Shown piece by piece: positions 1 through 7,444 of a DNA stretch of 19,082 nt. Source of the DNA: UBA3478 sp965662045. Its GTDB lineage: Bacteria; Bacteroidota; Bacteroidia; Flavobacteriales; Flavobacteriaceae. The stretch is taken from contig CBFIGE010000024.1 in assembly GCA_965662045.1 (NCBI GenBank), positions 1 to 19,082 of the forward strand. Reading direction: 5' to 3'. A program made the position numbers and the translations under genes. Below the pieces are notes generated by a model. It had not been told where the DNA came from. It saw only the letters and a program-made list of their open reading frames with translations, and made no database searches. Numbering within the stretch: position 1 is the first letter of the stretch; the number at the start of each line of letters is the position of its first letter.

Positions 1-12
1 ATTGATTTATGA
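1..12 (+). CDS. Possible 3' end of an upstream gene
   Basis: The first twelve bases read as Ile-Asp-Leu-stop in frame 1, with the TGA overlapping the lepB start codon as ATGA. This would suit a translationally coupled upstream gene. In Flavobacteriia lepB commonly follows dapB, but three codons cannot identify the gene, so this is only a suggestion. Confidence 0.25.
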   Translation: MDL

Positions 13-1730
13 ATTTATTCCAGTGGTTTGTCTTTTTCATAGGACTTCAACTTATTCATTTCCTAGCCACTTATAAATTGTATGTAAAAGCGGGGTATAA
101 AGCTTGGCAAGCAGTTGTTCCAGTATATAATGCCGTTATTTTAATGAAAATAATAAGGAGGTCTCCCTACTGGGTGATTTTACTCTTTGTTCCTATAATC
201 AACCTGATCATGTTTCCTGTGATTTGGGTTGAATTGCTTCGAAATTTCGGTCGAACTAAGCCTTATGAATCCTATGTCACTGTATTTAGTCTTGGATTTT
301 ATCTCTTTTTGGTTGGACATGACAACCAAAGTAATTATCAAACCGAGGATGATTTAAAAAAACAGAAAAAAACATCAGAATGGGTGAGTTCAATTCTTTT
401 TGCTGTAGTCGCGGCGACATTAGTGCACACCTATTTTATGCAACCCTATGCAATTCCAACGGGTTCACTTGAGCGCACCCTGCGTATTGGTGATTTCTTG
501 TTGGTATCTAAGTTTCATTACGGAGCTCGGGTTCCTATGACTACTGTAGCAGCTCCAATGGTACACGACACCCTACCTCTGGCGAGAACAAGGTCTTATC
601 TAAAAAAACCACAACTTCCTTATTTGAGATTACCGGGCTTTCAATCGGTAAAGAAAAATGACATTGTAGTCTTTAGTTGGCCTGCAGATACAGTGCGCCA
701 ATTTTTTGTCGCAGAAAAGGGTGTAAAAAAACCTATTGACAAAAAATCAAATTACGTCAAACGCTGTGTGGGTACTCCTGGAGACACCCTTGAGATTATT
801 GATGGTTTTGTTCACATCAACGGAAAACAATTACAACTCAGTGATCGTGCTAAGCCCATGTATGACCATACGGTTTATGCGCGCAAAGGTGTTTCTTCGA
901 GATGGTTAGAAGCCATTGAGGCAGAGGGATACACCAGAACCTTTCGCGCCGAACAATTAAATCAAACACAGTACAATGCCATGACCCCTTATCTTCTAGG
1001 GATGAGTCAAAATGAAAATTACATTGAATTGGTGACAGCGGCTCAGGGAATACCCTCATCTGTTCTACGACAACACAGAATATCGCTCAAAGAAATAACA
1101 ACTCAAGAACGCGAAGTCAACTTGACTGATCAAATGTACCAGAAACTCGCAGGTCAAGAAGGAATAGATTCTATTGTCAAAAAACTAGAACTAAAAGGCA
1201 CGTCAGGATACAATATTTTTCCGCAAACACCTGAAGAGTACCAATGGAACAATGATCAGCTAGGCCCTTTATTTATTCCTAAACGAGGAAGTAGTGTTGC
1301 GCTAAACGAAAAAACTTATCCGCTCTACAAAAAAATCATCCGCGAATACGAGCACAACACACTTTCCAAAGAAGGTGACTCATTCCTTCTCAATGGTGAA
1401 AAGGCAACCTCATACACCTTTAAAATGGATTATTACTGGATGATGGGTGATAATAGACATCACTCAGAAGATAGCAGAACATGGGGGTTTGTTCCAGAAG
1501 ATCACATCGTTGGAAAACCGGTATTTATTTGGATGAGTTGGGACAATTTCAACCAAGGACTTTTTAGTTGGAAAGGAAGATGGGAAAGGTTTTTTACAAC
1601 TGTCAATGGTAAAGGAGAGCCTGTTTCTTACCTCTGGACATTTATCTTTGTTTTAGGATTGTATTATCTCTACTCTAAATTCATTCACAGGAGGTTCTTT
1701 GAATACCTAAAATCAAAATCGACTAAATAA
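9..1730 (+). CDS. lepB: Signal peptidase I, Bacteroidota long form
   Basis: This inner-membrane peptidase removes signal peptides from proteins exported by Sec or Tat. The catalytic Ser/Lys dyad is visible: Ser153 in the box around PTGSLERTL, and Lys251 in YVKRCVGTPGD. The box with GDNR (480-483) and SEDSRTWG follows. At 573 residues it is much longer than typical 200-320-residue enzymes. The extra length is an N-terminal hydrophobic region (about 1-105, resembling the DUF5684 part found in Bacteroidota signal peptidases), a roughly 180-residue insertion (about 290-470) between the Lys and GDNR boxes, and a C-terminal membrane helix (about 541-557). A helix at about 126-143 precedes the catalytic Ser. 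The usual Met after the catalytic Ser is Leu154. The ATG probably overlaps the stop of an upstream gene, and wbqC follows after 2 bp. Confidence 0.95.
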   Translation: MNLFQWFVFFIGLQLIHFLATYKLYVKAGYKAWQAVVPVYNAVILMKIIRRSPYWVILLFVPIINLIMFPVIWVELLRNFGRTKPYESYVTVFSLGFYLFLVGHDNQSNYQTEDDLKKQKKTSEWVSSILFAVVAATLVHTYFMQPYAIPTGSLERTLRIGDFLLVSKFHYGARVPMTTVAAPMVHDTLPLARTRSYLKKPQLPYLRLPGFQSVKKNDIVVFSWPADTVRQFFVAEKGVKKPIDKKSNYVKRCVGTPGDTLEIIDGFVHINGKQLQLSDRAKPMYDHTVYARKGVSSRWLEAIEAEGYTRTFRAEQLNQTQYNAMTPYLLGMSQNENYIELVTAAQGIPSSVLRQHRISLKEITTQEREVNLTDQMYQKLAGQEGIDSIVKKLELKGTSGYNIFPQTPEEYQWNNDQLGPLFIPKRGSSVALNEKTYPLYKKIIREYEHNTLSKEGDSFLLNGEKATSYTFKMDYYWMMGDNRHHSEDSRTWGFVPEDHIVGKPVFIWMSWDNFNQGLFSWKGRWERFFTTVNGKGEPVSYLWTFIFVLGLYYLYSKFIHRRFFEYLKSKSTK

Positions 1731-1732
1731 GA

Positions 1733-2368
1733 ATGTCGTGCTTACTGCATCCTACTTATTTCCCTAATGTTTTTCATTTTGCAGTTGTTCAAGCCTACAA
1801 AGGACAGGTAACTTGGGAGGTTAATGATCATTTCCAAAAACAAACTTTTAGGAATCGATGTGAAATATGTACAGATTCTGGAAAACTTAAATTAAGTGCT
1901 CCGATTGTGCACAAAAAAAAACAAGAGAATCAAAAATTTTATGAGGTTGAATTAGAGTACAAAACACTTTGGTATCGCATTCATTGGAAGAGTATAACCA
2001 CTGCATATAGATCCTCTCCATATTTTGAATTTTATGAAGATGAGTTAAAAACAATTTTTGAAAAAAAGTACGACACGCTCATGGAACTCAACCTGAATTC
2101 AATACGCTTTTTTGCCAAACAACTCAACCTTCAATTATTCGAAACCTACACTACGAGTTTTAAACGAGAAAGTGACTCAGATGATTACCGGTTTCTTGTC
2201 AATGCCAAATATAAATTGAATGATTCCAAAATACCTCAATACACTCAGGTTTTTGGTGATCGACACGGGTTCATTGAAAACCCTAGTATGCTTGATTTAC
2301 TTTTTAATCTTGGTCCGAATACTTTAGATTACCTTTCTGAAATCAAAATGAACGAACTGAGAACCTAA
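1733..2368 (+). CDS. WbqC-like family protein
   Basis: This 211-residue cytoplasmic protein belongs to the WbqC-like family (PF08889). The family name comes from an O-antigen gene cluster, but its biochemical role is unclear. The family hallmark at the N-terminus is clear: LLHPTYFPN (4-12), followed by a segment with HFQKQTFRNRC (33-43) and an aromatic stretch with YRIHWKSITTAYRSSPYFEFY. No signal peptide or membrane helix is seen. The ATG lies 2 bp after the lepB stop, so the two are almost certainly co-transcribed. A pairing with lepB is familiar in Flavobacteriia. The gene ends 12 bp before the stop of a convergent rhomboid gene, leaving almost no room for a separate terminator. Confidence 0.88.
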   Translation: MSCLLHPTYFPNVFHFAVVQAYKGQVTWEVNDHFQKQTFRNRCEICTDSGKLKLSAPIVHKKKQENQKFYEVELEYKTLWYRIHWKSITTAYRSSPYFEFYEDELKTIFEKKYDTLMELNLNSIRFFAKQLNLQLFETYTTSFKRESDSDDYRFLVNAKYKLNDSKIPQYTQVFGDRHGFIENPSMLDLLFNLGPNTLDYLSEIKMNELRT

Positions 2369-2380
2369 AATATTCCAGGT

Positions 2381-3232
2381 CTACTTTTTACTCTGTTGAA
2401 ACAAAAAGTCTTTTTCTTCGGCGCTTAGCGCCTCATATCCAGATTTACTGATCTTATCTAATATGGCATCTAGCTTTTGTAGTTTACTAGGAACTTTAGA
2501 ATCATTAGGCTTATTGGTGTTCTTATAAACCTTTTTAAAAGCTCGTTTTTTTGGTCTAAACATAGAACCTAGCGGCTCAAATACTTTTATCCAAAAATCA
2601 GAAAAGAGTATTAAATCGTCTGAAGCATTTTTGATTCGATACGCTAAAAAGTATCCAGAAAGCGCACCACCTAAATGAGCTAAATGCCCTCCTATATTTA
2701 TTCCTGAACCCAATTGCAAGACATCCAAAACCACGAAAAAAACACCCAACTGCCATAATTTAAAATTAAAGGTGAAAAATCTTAAACCTGTTTGAGGAGC
2801 GTATACACACATAAAAATAAGTACTGCCGTTACCCCAGCTGAAGAGCCAACCAACATTGCATTTCTTGAAGTCAAGGCAGGAAAAGTATTATATGCTATC
2901 AAAAAGAAGGCGGCCCCGATTAATACCCCGATTGAAAATAATGCATAGAATCTTTTGTCATCAAAAAGATTTAAAAATAAACGGCTCGCAAAATGAAGCC
3001 ATAACATATTGAAAAGAATATGAAAAATGCCTTGATGTACCAATGCATATGTAATCAGTGTCCAGGGCCTATATATCAAACGCCCCAAGTCTCTCTCCAA
3101 TTCTAAAAATGCTACTGCATTGAATTGAAATAAAACCGATACAACGCTAGAGACAAGGTAAAAGAGTACTAGAACAGCGATTAATTTCTCAGCTGCATTA
3201 AAAAGTTGAAATTTCAATTTAAATTGATTCAT
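2381..3232 (-). CDS. Rhomboid-family intramembrane serine protease with C-terminal DUF6576-like tail
   Basis: This polytopic membrane protease is predicted to cut transmembrane substrates. Rhomboid motifs are complete: HxxxN at His71/Asn75, the catalytic GSSAG (129-133, nucleophile Ser131), and the catalytic histidine in GGHLAHLGG (His186, with His183 nearby). About six hydrophobic segments span residues 17-200. A soluble, lysine-rich tail (about 225-283) ends in a conserved-looking block, ILDKISKSGYEALSAEEKDF, typical of the DUF6576 tail of Bacteroidota rhomboids. Its ATG directly abuts the TAA of the other rhomboid gene upstream, so it is the last gene of a mutL-rhomboid-rhomboid operon. 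Substrates cannot be told from sequence. Confidence 0.92.
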   Translation of the reverse strand: MNQFKLKFQLFNAAEKLIAVLVLFYLVSSVVSVLFQFNAVAFLELERDLGRLIYRPWTLITYALVHQGIFHILFNMLWLHFASRLFLNLFDDKRFYALFSIGVLIGAAFFLIAYNTFPALTSRNAMLVGSSAGVTAVLIFMCVYAPQTGLRFFTFNFKLWQLGVFFVVLDVLQLGSGINIGGHLAHLGGALSGYFLAYRIKNASDDLILFSDFWIKVFEPLGSMFRPKKRAFKKVYKNTNKPNDSKVPSKLQKLDAILDKISKSGYEALSAEEKDFLFQQSKK

Positions 3233-3976
3233 TTAATCCCATCTATTGTTATTGAACTGATTTTTCTTCCAGTACCACATCATAATAAACCCTAATAATG
3301 CCCCTCCAATATGCGCGAAATGAGCAACCCCAGTAGAAGTGTTTGATATTCCAAAGTAAAAATCTCCTAGAATAACCAAAGGCACAAAGTATTTAGCTTT
3401 AATGGGGACAGGAAAAAACAATAACATCAATCGCGCCTCAGAATACATAAAAGCAAAAGCTACTAGAATTCCATAAATAGCTCCAGAAGCACCCACTGCA
3501 GGAATTGCAAAGGAATTAAACAACTTCTCAACCAAGTGATAGGGTACCTCATTTCCTAAAACATTGTAATCGGCACCATTGCTTGAAGTGAGGGCTTGTA
3601 TCAAATCAAAACGATTAACTCCAGACTCCACTATAGCATCAACTGCACTTTGAAAATTGTAATAGTTCACGGCGGTATGCAAAAGCGCCGCACCCAAACC
3701 TGCAGAGAAGTAGAAAAAATAAAACTTTTCGCTACCCCACATTCGCTCAAGAGGACCTCCAAAAGCCACAAGCGCATACATATTAAATAGAATGTGAGCA
3801 AAACCTCCATGCATAAACATATGTGAAACCAACTGCCAATATTCAAAATTGGGATTTTCAATAAACCACAACCCTAAATACTCTACCATCACGGGACCAT
3901 AAATTTGTGTGACTAAAAAGAGTAAAATATTACCAATAAGAATAAGCCTTACGGCATTGGGAAGGTTCGAAAACAT
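3233..3976 (-). CDS. Rhomboid-family intramembrane serine protease
   Basis: This second rhomboid protease has 247 residues and is more compact than its neighbour. It has HxxxN at His61/Asn65, a catalytic GASGA (162-166, nucleophile Ser164), and the catalytic His222 in AHIGG. About six hydrophobic segments are present, with a polar loop of roughly 50 residues (about 105-155) ahead of the catalytic serine helix. It lacks the C-terminal tail of the neighbouring paralogue. The gene starts 3 bp after the mutL stop and its own TAA is followed directly by the ATG of the next rhomboid, so the genes must be co-transcribed. The catalytic residues are intact in both copies, so neither looks like a pseudoprotease. 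Confidence 0.93.
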   Translation of the reverse strand: MFSNLPNAVRLILIGNILLFLVTQIYGPVMVEYLGLWFIENPNFEYWQLVSHMFMHGGFAHILFNMYALVAFGGPLERMWGSEKFYFFYFSAGLGAALLHTAVNYYNFQSAVDAIVESGVNRFDLIQALTSSNGADYNVLGNEVPYHLVEKLFNSFAIPAVGASGAIYGILVAFAFMYSEARLMLLFFPVPIKAKYFVPLVILGDFYFGISNTSTGVAHFAHIGGALLGFIMMWYWKKNQFNNNRWD

Positions 3977-3979
3977 AGC

Positions 3980-5785
3980 TTAAAACATTTTTTTTGAAAT
4001 CTCATTCTGAGAAATTCTAATATATATCTTTTTATTGAAAGGACTCAGCAATTGTTCTTTGCATTGACTTAAATCCATAATTATTTTTTTTCTGGCTTCG
4101 AAATTCAAGCTCTCTCCTCCACGAATAGCCATATGCTTACTAATTGTTTTTGCCGTAATGTCAGCAAATGACAATTGTGCATTTTGCTCATCATTATCTT
4201 CTAAGGCCTTTATTAAGTCTTCAAACAAAACTTTACATTTGGCTATTGGATAAAAATTAGGTACCGATTGAAGTTCAATTTCGTGGTCAGACTTAGTTTC
4301 AAATACAAATCCCATTTCAATTAAATGCCCTTCAATCTCTTTAAACCGTGTTAGATCGTAAATATCGTATTTGATGACCACCGGAAACAATAATGATTGA
4401 CTTCCACCTTTTTCTAAGGTGATTTTTTTAAGCATGGATTCGTAAATAATCCGTTGATGAGCTCTATACTGGTCGACCACAAGTAATTCTCCGGTGCCAT
4501 CCACAATGACGATGTATTTGTTTGACCAATGTATATGCTGATCTGTGTATAATTCGAAGTTCACGTTCTCATAGGCTAACTCACCTTGAACCTCATCTTC
4601 AACAAATGAGATACTACTAAAACTTTCTTCTTGAGCATAGAGTTCCCTATTGGCTTCTATTTCAGTCATGGACGCCTTAGAAAAAGGATTGAAATTGGAA
4701 TTCACCTTAATTTGAGGTGTTTCTCTTACATCTGTTGTAATCGTTTTATAAGAAGGTAAAAGATTGGGGTCTAAATCAAATTCTAATGAAGAGTGCACCC
4801 CATATTGTCCTAAAGCATGCTTTATCGCCGTTTTCAGATAAGTGAAAATTAAGTGATTCTCTTCAAATTTAACCTCAGACTTAGTGGGATGAATATTTAC
4901 ATCTACTTTATCTGCTGGGACGCGAAGTTCAATAAAATAACCTGGTATACTCTCTCTCAGCAATAAACCTTCAAAAGCATCTACGACCGCCTTGTGCAAA
5001 TAGGGACTTCGAATGAATCTATTATTCACAAAAAAATATTGTTGTCCTCTGGTTTTCTTAGCAAATTCAGGTTTAACAATGAAACCCTCTACTTCAACCA
5101 CATCAGTAACTTCATGAATTGGAATGAGTTGAGCGTTAATTTTTTTACTGATTAAATGTTGTATGCGTCCTCTCCTATTTTCTGGTTGTAAATCAAAAAT
5201 TAGTTGATCATTGTGAAAAAACTTGAAGCTAATCTCGGCATGCAATAGAGCAATACGCGTGAATTCTTCCAAACAGTGTTTGTATTCAACTTGATCACTT
5301 TTCAAAAAATTTCTTCGGGCAGGGATATTGAAAAAAAGGTTTTTTATCTTAAGGCTACTGCCTTTTTTGCATACACACTCCAAAGGCTTATCACTTTCAT
5401 TACCGGCGATTCGAAAAAGATAACCAGATGGTTCTGAACTCGTATTAGTGCGCAACTCTACTTCGGCAATAGCAGCGATTGAAGCTAAAGCTTCTCCTCT
5501 AAATCCATTAGTGGTAAGCTTGAATAAATCCTCAGCTTTTTGAATTTTTGAAGTTGCATGTCTAGTAAAGGCAAGTTCAATGTCTTCTGCATAAATGCCT
5601 GACCCATTATCGACGATATGAATCTCTTGCTTACCTCCTTTTTTTAGGCGCAATTCAATAACATCTGCTCCCGAATCTATCGCATTTTCAAGTAATTCCT
5701 TTACCACAGAAGAAGGGCGTTGAACAACCTCTCCCGCAGCAATTTGATTGGCTACATGTGAACTAAGGGGTTTAATTAAGTGCAT
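3980..5785 (-). CDS. mutL: DNA mismatch repair protein MutL
   Basis: MutL couples mismatch recognition by MutS to strand removal. The N-terminal GHKL ATPase (about 1-330) is intact: ELLENAIDSGAD (30-41, with Glu30 and Asn34), DNGSGI (59-64), RHATSKI (75-81) and GFRGEAL (94-100). A variable linker (about 335-410) leads to the C-terminal dimerisation domain. Where endonuclease-type MutL has DQHAxxERxxYE, this protein has DQYRAHQRIIYE (438-449), replacing the His and the first Glu. Where the zinc-site CPHGRP is expected it has SPFNKK (581-586). A QSLLFP motif (463-468) fits a sliding-clamp-binding site. Length (601) is normal. The ATG abuts the TAA of the small upstream membrane-protein gene, and a rhomboid gene follows after 3 bp. 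Confidence 0.96.
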   Translation of the reverse strand: MHLIKPLSSHVANQIAAGEVVQRPSSVVKELLENAIDSGADVIELRLKKGGKQEIHIVDNGSGIYAEDIELAFTRHATSKIQKAEDLFKLTTNGFRGEALASIAAIAEVELRTNTSSEPSGYLFRIAGNESDKPLECVCKKGSSLKIKNLFFNIPARRNFLKSDQVEYKHCLEEFTRIALLHAEISFKFFHNDQLIFDLQPENRRGRIQHLISKKINAQLIPIHEVTDVVEVEGFIVKPEFAKKTRGQQYFFVNNRFIRSPYLHKAVVDAFEGLLLRESIPGYFIELRVPADKVDVNIHPTKSEVKFEENHLIFTYLKTAIKHALGQYGVHSSLEFDLDPNLLPSYKTITTDVRETPQIKVNSNFNPFSKASMTEIEANRELYAQEESFSSISFVEDEVQGELAYENVNFELYTDQHIHWSNKYIVIVDGTGELLVVDQYRAHQRIIYESMLKKITLEKGGSQSLLFPVVIKYDIYDLTRFKEIEGHLIEMGFVFETKSDHEIELQSVPNFYPIAKCKVLFEDLIKALEDNDEQNAQLSFADITAKTISKHMAIRGGESLNFEARKKIIMDLSQCKEQLLSPFNKKIYIRISQNEISKKMF

Positions 5786-6067
5786 TTAATCTACAAATAT
5801 TGAGAGATCAAAATCGATTATCCACAAAAAAATCAAGCTTAAAATGGCTATAATAATTGCTATTCTATACCTTACCGAAGGTTCCGAATTTACCCCATAA
5901 TCATTCAATACAGATTGAATTTTTGCTTTTAAGCCTCTATTAGCATACACGGTAGTTCGATATTCATCAAACTTGTGCTCGACCTTATAAGGATTTGTTT
6001 TACCCTTATAAAACCGGGGTTTATACGAAAACGTCCTGTTTTTTTTCATACGTAAAAATGCGGCCAT
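5786..6067 (-). CDS. Small conserved membrane protein of unknown function
   Basis: This 93-residue protein has a basic, aromatic N-terminal half (RTFSYKPRFYKG at 11-22, then HKFDEYR at 31-37) and one C-terminal membrane helix (about 68-84) followed by a short acidic tail, DFDLSIFVD. I recognise this arrangement as a small protein conserved in Flavobacteriia and found between ribH and mutL. As I recall it, database entries sometimes call it riboflavin synthase subunit beta. Nothing in the sequence supports that name, which probably comes from its neighbour. No function is known to me. The start could be the ATG at 6067 or Met7 at 6049; Met7 gives the more usual N-terminus. Its stop abuts the mutL start codon, so it leads the mutL operon. 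Confidence 0.8.
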   Translation of the reverse strand: MAAFLRMKKNRTFSYKPRFYKGKTNPYKVEHKFDEYRTTVYANRGLKAKIQSVLNDYGVNSEPSVRYRIAIIIAILSLIFLWIIDFDLSIFVD

Positions 6068-6091
6068 TGAAAAGTTTTTTTATGGTCACCC

Positions 6092-6120
6092 TAAAGTTAA
6101 AAAAACAAACCGAGCACAAA
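6092..6120 (-). promoter_or_regulatory. Candidate promoter for the mutL operon
   Basis: Read on the minus strand, TTTG (6120-6117) is followed after 17 bp by TAACTTTA (6099-6092). This resembles the Bacteroidota -33 TTTG and -7 TAnnTTTG elements, with one mismatch at the last base. It lies 24 bp before the ATG at 6067, inside the gap after ribH. Read-through from the ribH operon is also possible. Confidence 0.35.
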
Positions 6121-6125
6121 AAAAC

Positions 6126-6599
6126 TTATATGTCAATCATTTGAAGAGCTGCTATTGCTGCCTCTTCACCTTTGTTTCCATGTTTTCCACCACTTCTAGC
6201 TATAGCCTGCTCTATTGTATCATCAGTAAGCACACAAAAAATAACAGGAATTTCTGCTTTGAGATTGAGTTGGGTTATGCCTTGGGTAACAGATTGACAT
6301 ACGTAATCAAAATGAGCTGTCTCTCCCCTAATCACACTGCCAATTACAACAATAGCATCAGCTATGTTTTTACCTAGCACCTTTGCCGCTGCATAGGTCA
6401 ACTCAACCGTTCCGGGTACCGAAAAATGGAGCACATTTGATGCTGGAATTCCTAATGCAATGAGTTTATCGTTGCATCCTTGTTTTAAATTACCTGTAAT
6501 TTGTGGATTCCATTCGGCAGTGATTACAGCTATTTTCGAGCTATTATCCACCTTTAAGTTGCTGGCTAGGGCATCTAAGTTTCTAGAATCAGTGGCCAT
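6126..6599 (-). CDS. ribH: 6,7-dimethyl-8-ribityllumazine synthase (riboflavin synthase beta chain)
   Basis: RibH condenses 5-amino-6-ribitylamino-uracil with 3,4-dihydroxy-2-butanone 4-phosphate to form lumazine, the penultimate step of riboflavin synthesis. At 157 residues it has the normal length. Family landmarks are present: the substrate-binding PGTVEL (62-67), the phosphate-binding GET (92-94) with the catalytic His96 in AHFDYV, Arg135, and the C-terminal GNKGEEAA (141-148). The enzyme normally assembles as a pentamer or a 60-subunit shell. Its ATG directly abuts the TAA of the TPR gene upstream, so it is expressed from that operon. No FMN riboswitch is evident ahead of the operon. No other riboflavin gene is in the window. 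Confidence 0.96.
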   Translation of the reverse strand: MATDSRNLDALASNLKVDNSSKIAVITAEWNPQITGNLKQGCNDKLIALGIPASNVLHFSVPGTVELTYAAAKVLGKNIADAIVVIGSVIRGETAHFDYVCQSVTQGITQLNLKAEIPVIFCVLTDDTIEQAIARSGGKHGNKGEEAAIAALQMIDI

Positions 6600-7355
6600 T
6601 TAAGCTCCTAACATAGATACTAAGGCTTCTGCGTATTTTCCTTCTGCAGAATCTGGATACTTAGACTTAATTTCCTCAATAAAGGATTTAGCCTTTGATT
6701 TTTGACCTAATTCCACGGCGATAACCGCAGCTTTATACAAAAACTTAGGAGTGGTAAATGAATTATCTGAATATTTGTAAGCCGCTACGTAGTATTCTAA
6801 AGCGTCTTCATATTGGTTGAGTTGCGAAAATGCATCTCCAACTCCACCTTTAGCTAAAGCGCCTAAAATTGCATCGTCCGAAGAAAATCCGTCTAAATAG
6901 GAAATGGCATTTTGATAATCCTTTAGGTTTAAAGATGCCATACCAGCTCCATATTCTGCCATATTCGCGGCTTTAGTGCCAGAATACTCTTCAATAATAT
7001 CTAAGAAACCGTATTTTCCTTCTCCACCGTAAAGTGCCAGAGTCAACAACGAATCTTTGGCTATTCCGTCTTGCAAGGCAAGCTCAAAATACTGCTGTGG
7101 ATAGTATAGCTCATTGGCCGCTTCAGTCTCTTTAGGTTGTAAAACGTACTGAGAGTAACCTAGGAAACATATGGTTGCTACTGCAACTCCTACAATTGAG
7201 GCCAAAATATATTTCTGGTATTTAGCAACCCACTGCTCTGTTTTAGATGCCGTTTCATCCAAGGAACTAAAAACTTCAGCCGTTGTGCTATTTTGATTCG
7301 CTTGTTCTTGTTTATTTGTATTCGACTTATATCCTCGTCTCTTGTAAGTTGCCAT
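6600..7355 (-). CDS. Membrane-anchored tetratricopeptide repeat protein
   Basis: This 251-residue protein has a basic, Gln/Asn-rich cytoplasmic N-terminus (about 1-48), one membrane helix (about 50-68), then an alanine-rich helical domain with TPR-like repeats. The repeats are seen around 125-155, 165-200 and 203-245, with segments such as GDAFSQLNQYEDALEYYVAAY. The layout is similar to the YfgM-type ancillary proteins of the secretion pathway, but that is inference from architecture only. No enzyme motif is present. It heads a two-gene unit with ribH, whose ATG abuts its stop codon. It is divergently transcribed from recF across an 89-bp gap containing a perfect -7 element for this gene. The same TPR-ribH pairing is common in Flavobacteriia. 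Confidence 0.85.
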   Translation of the reverse strand: MATYKRRGYKSNTNKQEQANQNSTTAEVFSSLDETASKTEQWVAKYQKYILASIVGVAVATICFLGYSQYVLQPKETEAANELYYPQQYFELALQDGIAKDSLLTLALYGGEGKYGFLDIIEEYSGTKAANMAEYGAGMASLNLKDYQNAISYLDGFSSDDAILGALAKGGVGDAFSQLNQYEDALEYYVAAYKYSDNSFTTPKFLYKAAVIAVELGQKSKAKSFIEEIKSKYPDSAEGKYAEALVSMLGA

Positions 7356-7373
7356 AATTCACTATTTGTCGCG

Positions 7374-7406
7374 CAAAAATATAATTTTTATCCATAAATG
7401 CCTAAA
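7374..7406 (-). promoter_or_regulatory. Promoter of the TPR-ribH operon
   Basis: On the minus strand TATTTTTG (7381-7374) matches TAnnTTTG exactly. A weak TTTA (7406-7403) sits 21 bp upstream in the -33 position. The -7 element ends 18 bp before the ATG at 7355, which implies a 5' leader of about 10-14 nt. Confidence 0.5.
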
Positions 7407-7419
7407 GTCAAGATATGCT

Positions 7420-7427
7420 TATTTTTA
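7420..7427 (+). promoter_or_regulatory. Candidate -7 element of recF
   Basis: TATTTTTA differs from TAnnTTTG only in its last base. It lies 17 bp before the recF ATG. No TTTG is found at the -33 position, so this is a weak call. Confidence 0.28.
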
Positions 7428-7444
7428 CGCCTCGGTAATGAAAT

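Noticed and set aside
2420..2432. GC-rich hairpin GGCGC-TTA-GCGCC near the end of the tailed rhomboid gene
   Set aside because: It lies inside coding sequence for a conserved-looking tail and is not followed by a T-tract on either strand.
6072..6127. Ten-base inverted repeat AAGTTTTTTT / AAAAAAACTT flanking the ribH-mutL operon gap
   Set aside because: Low-complexity A/T runs with a 36-base loop, likely chance. One arm overlaps the end of ribH.
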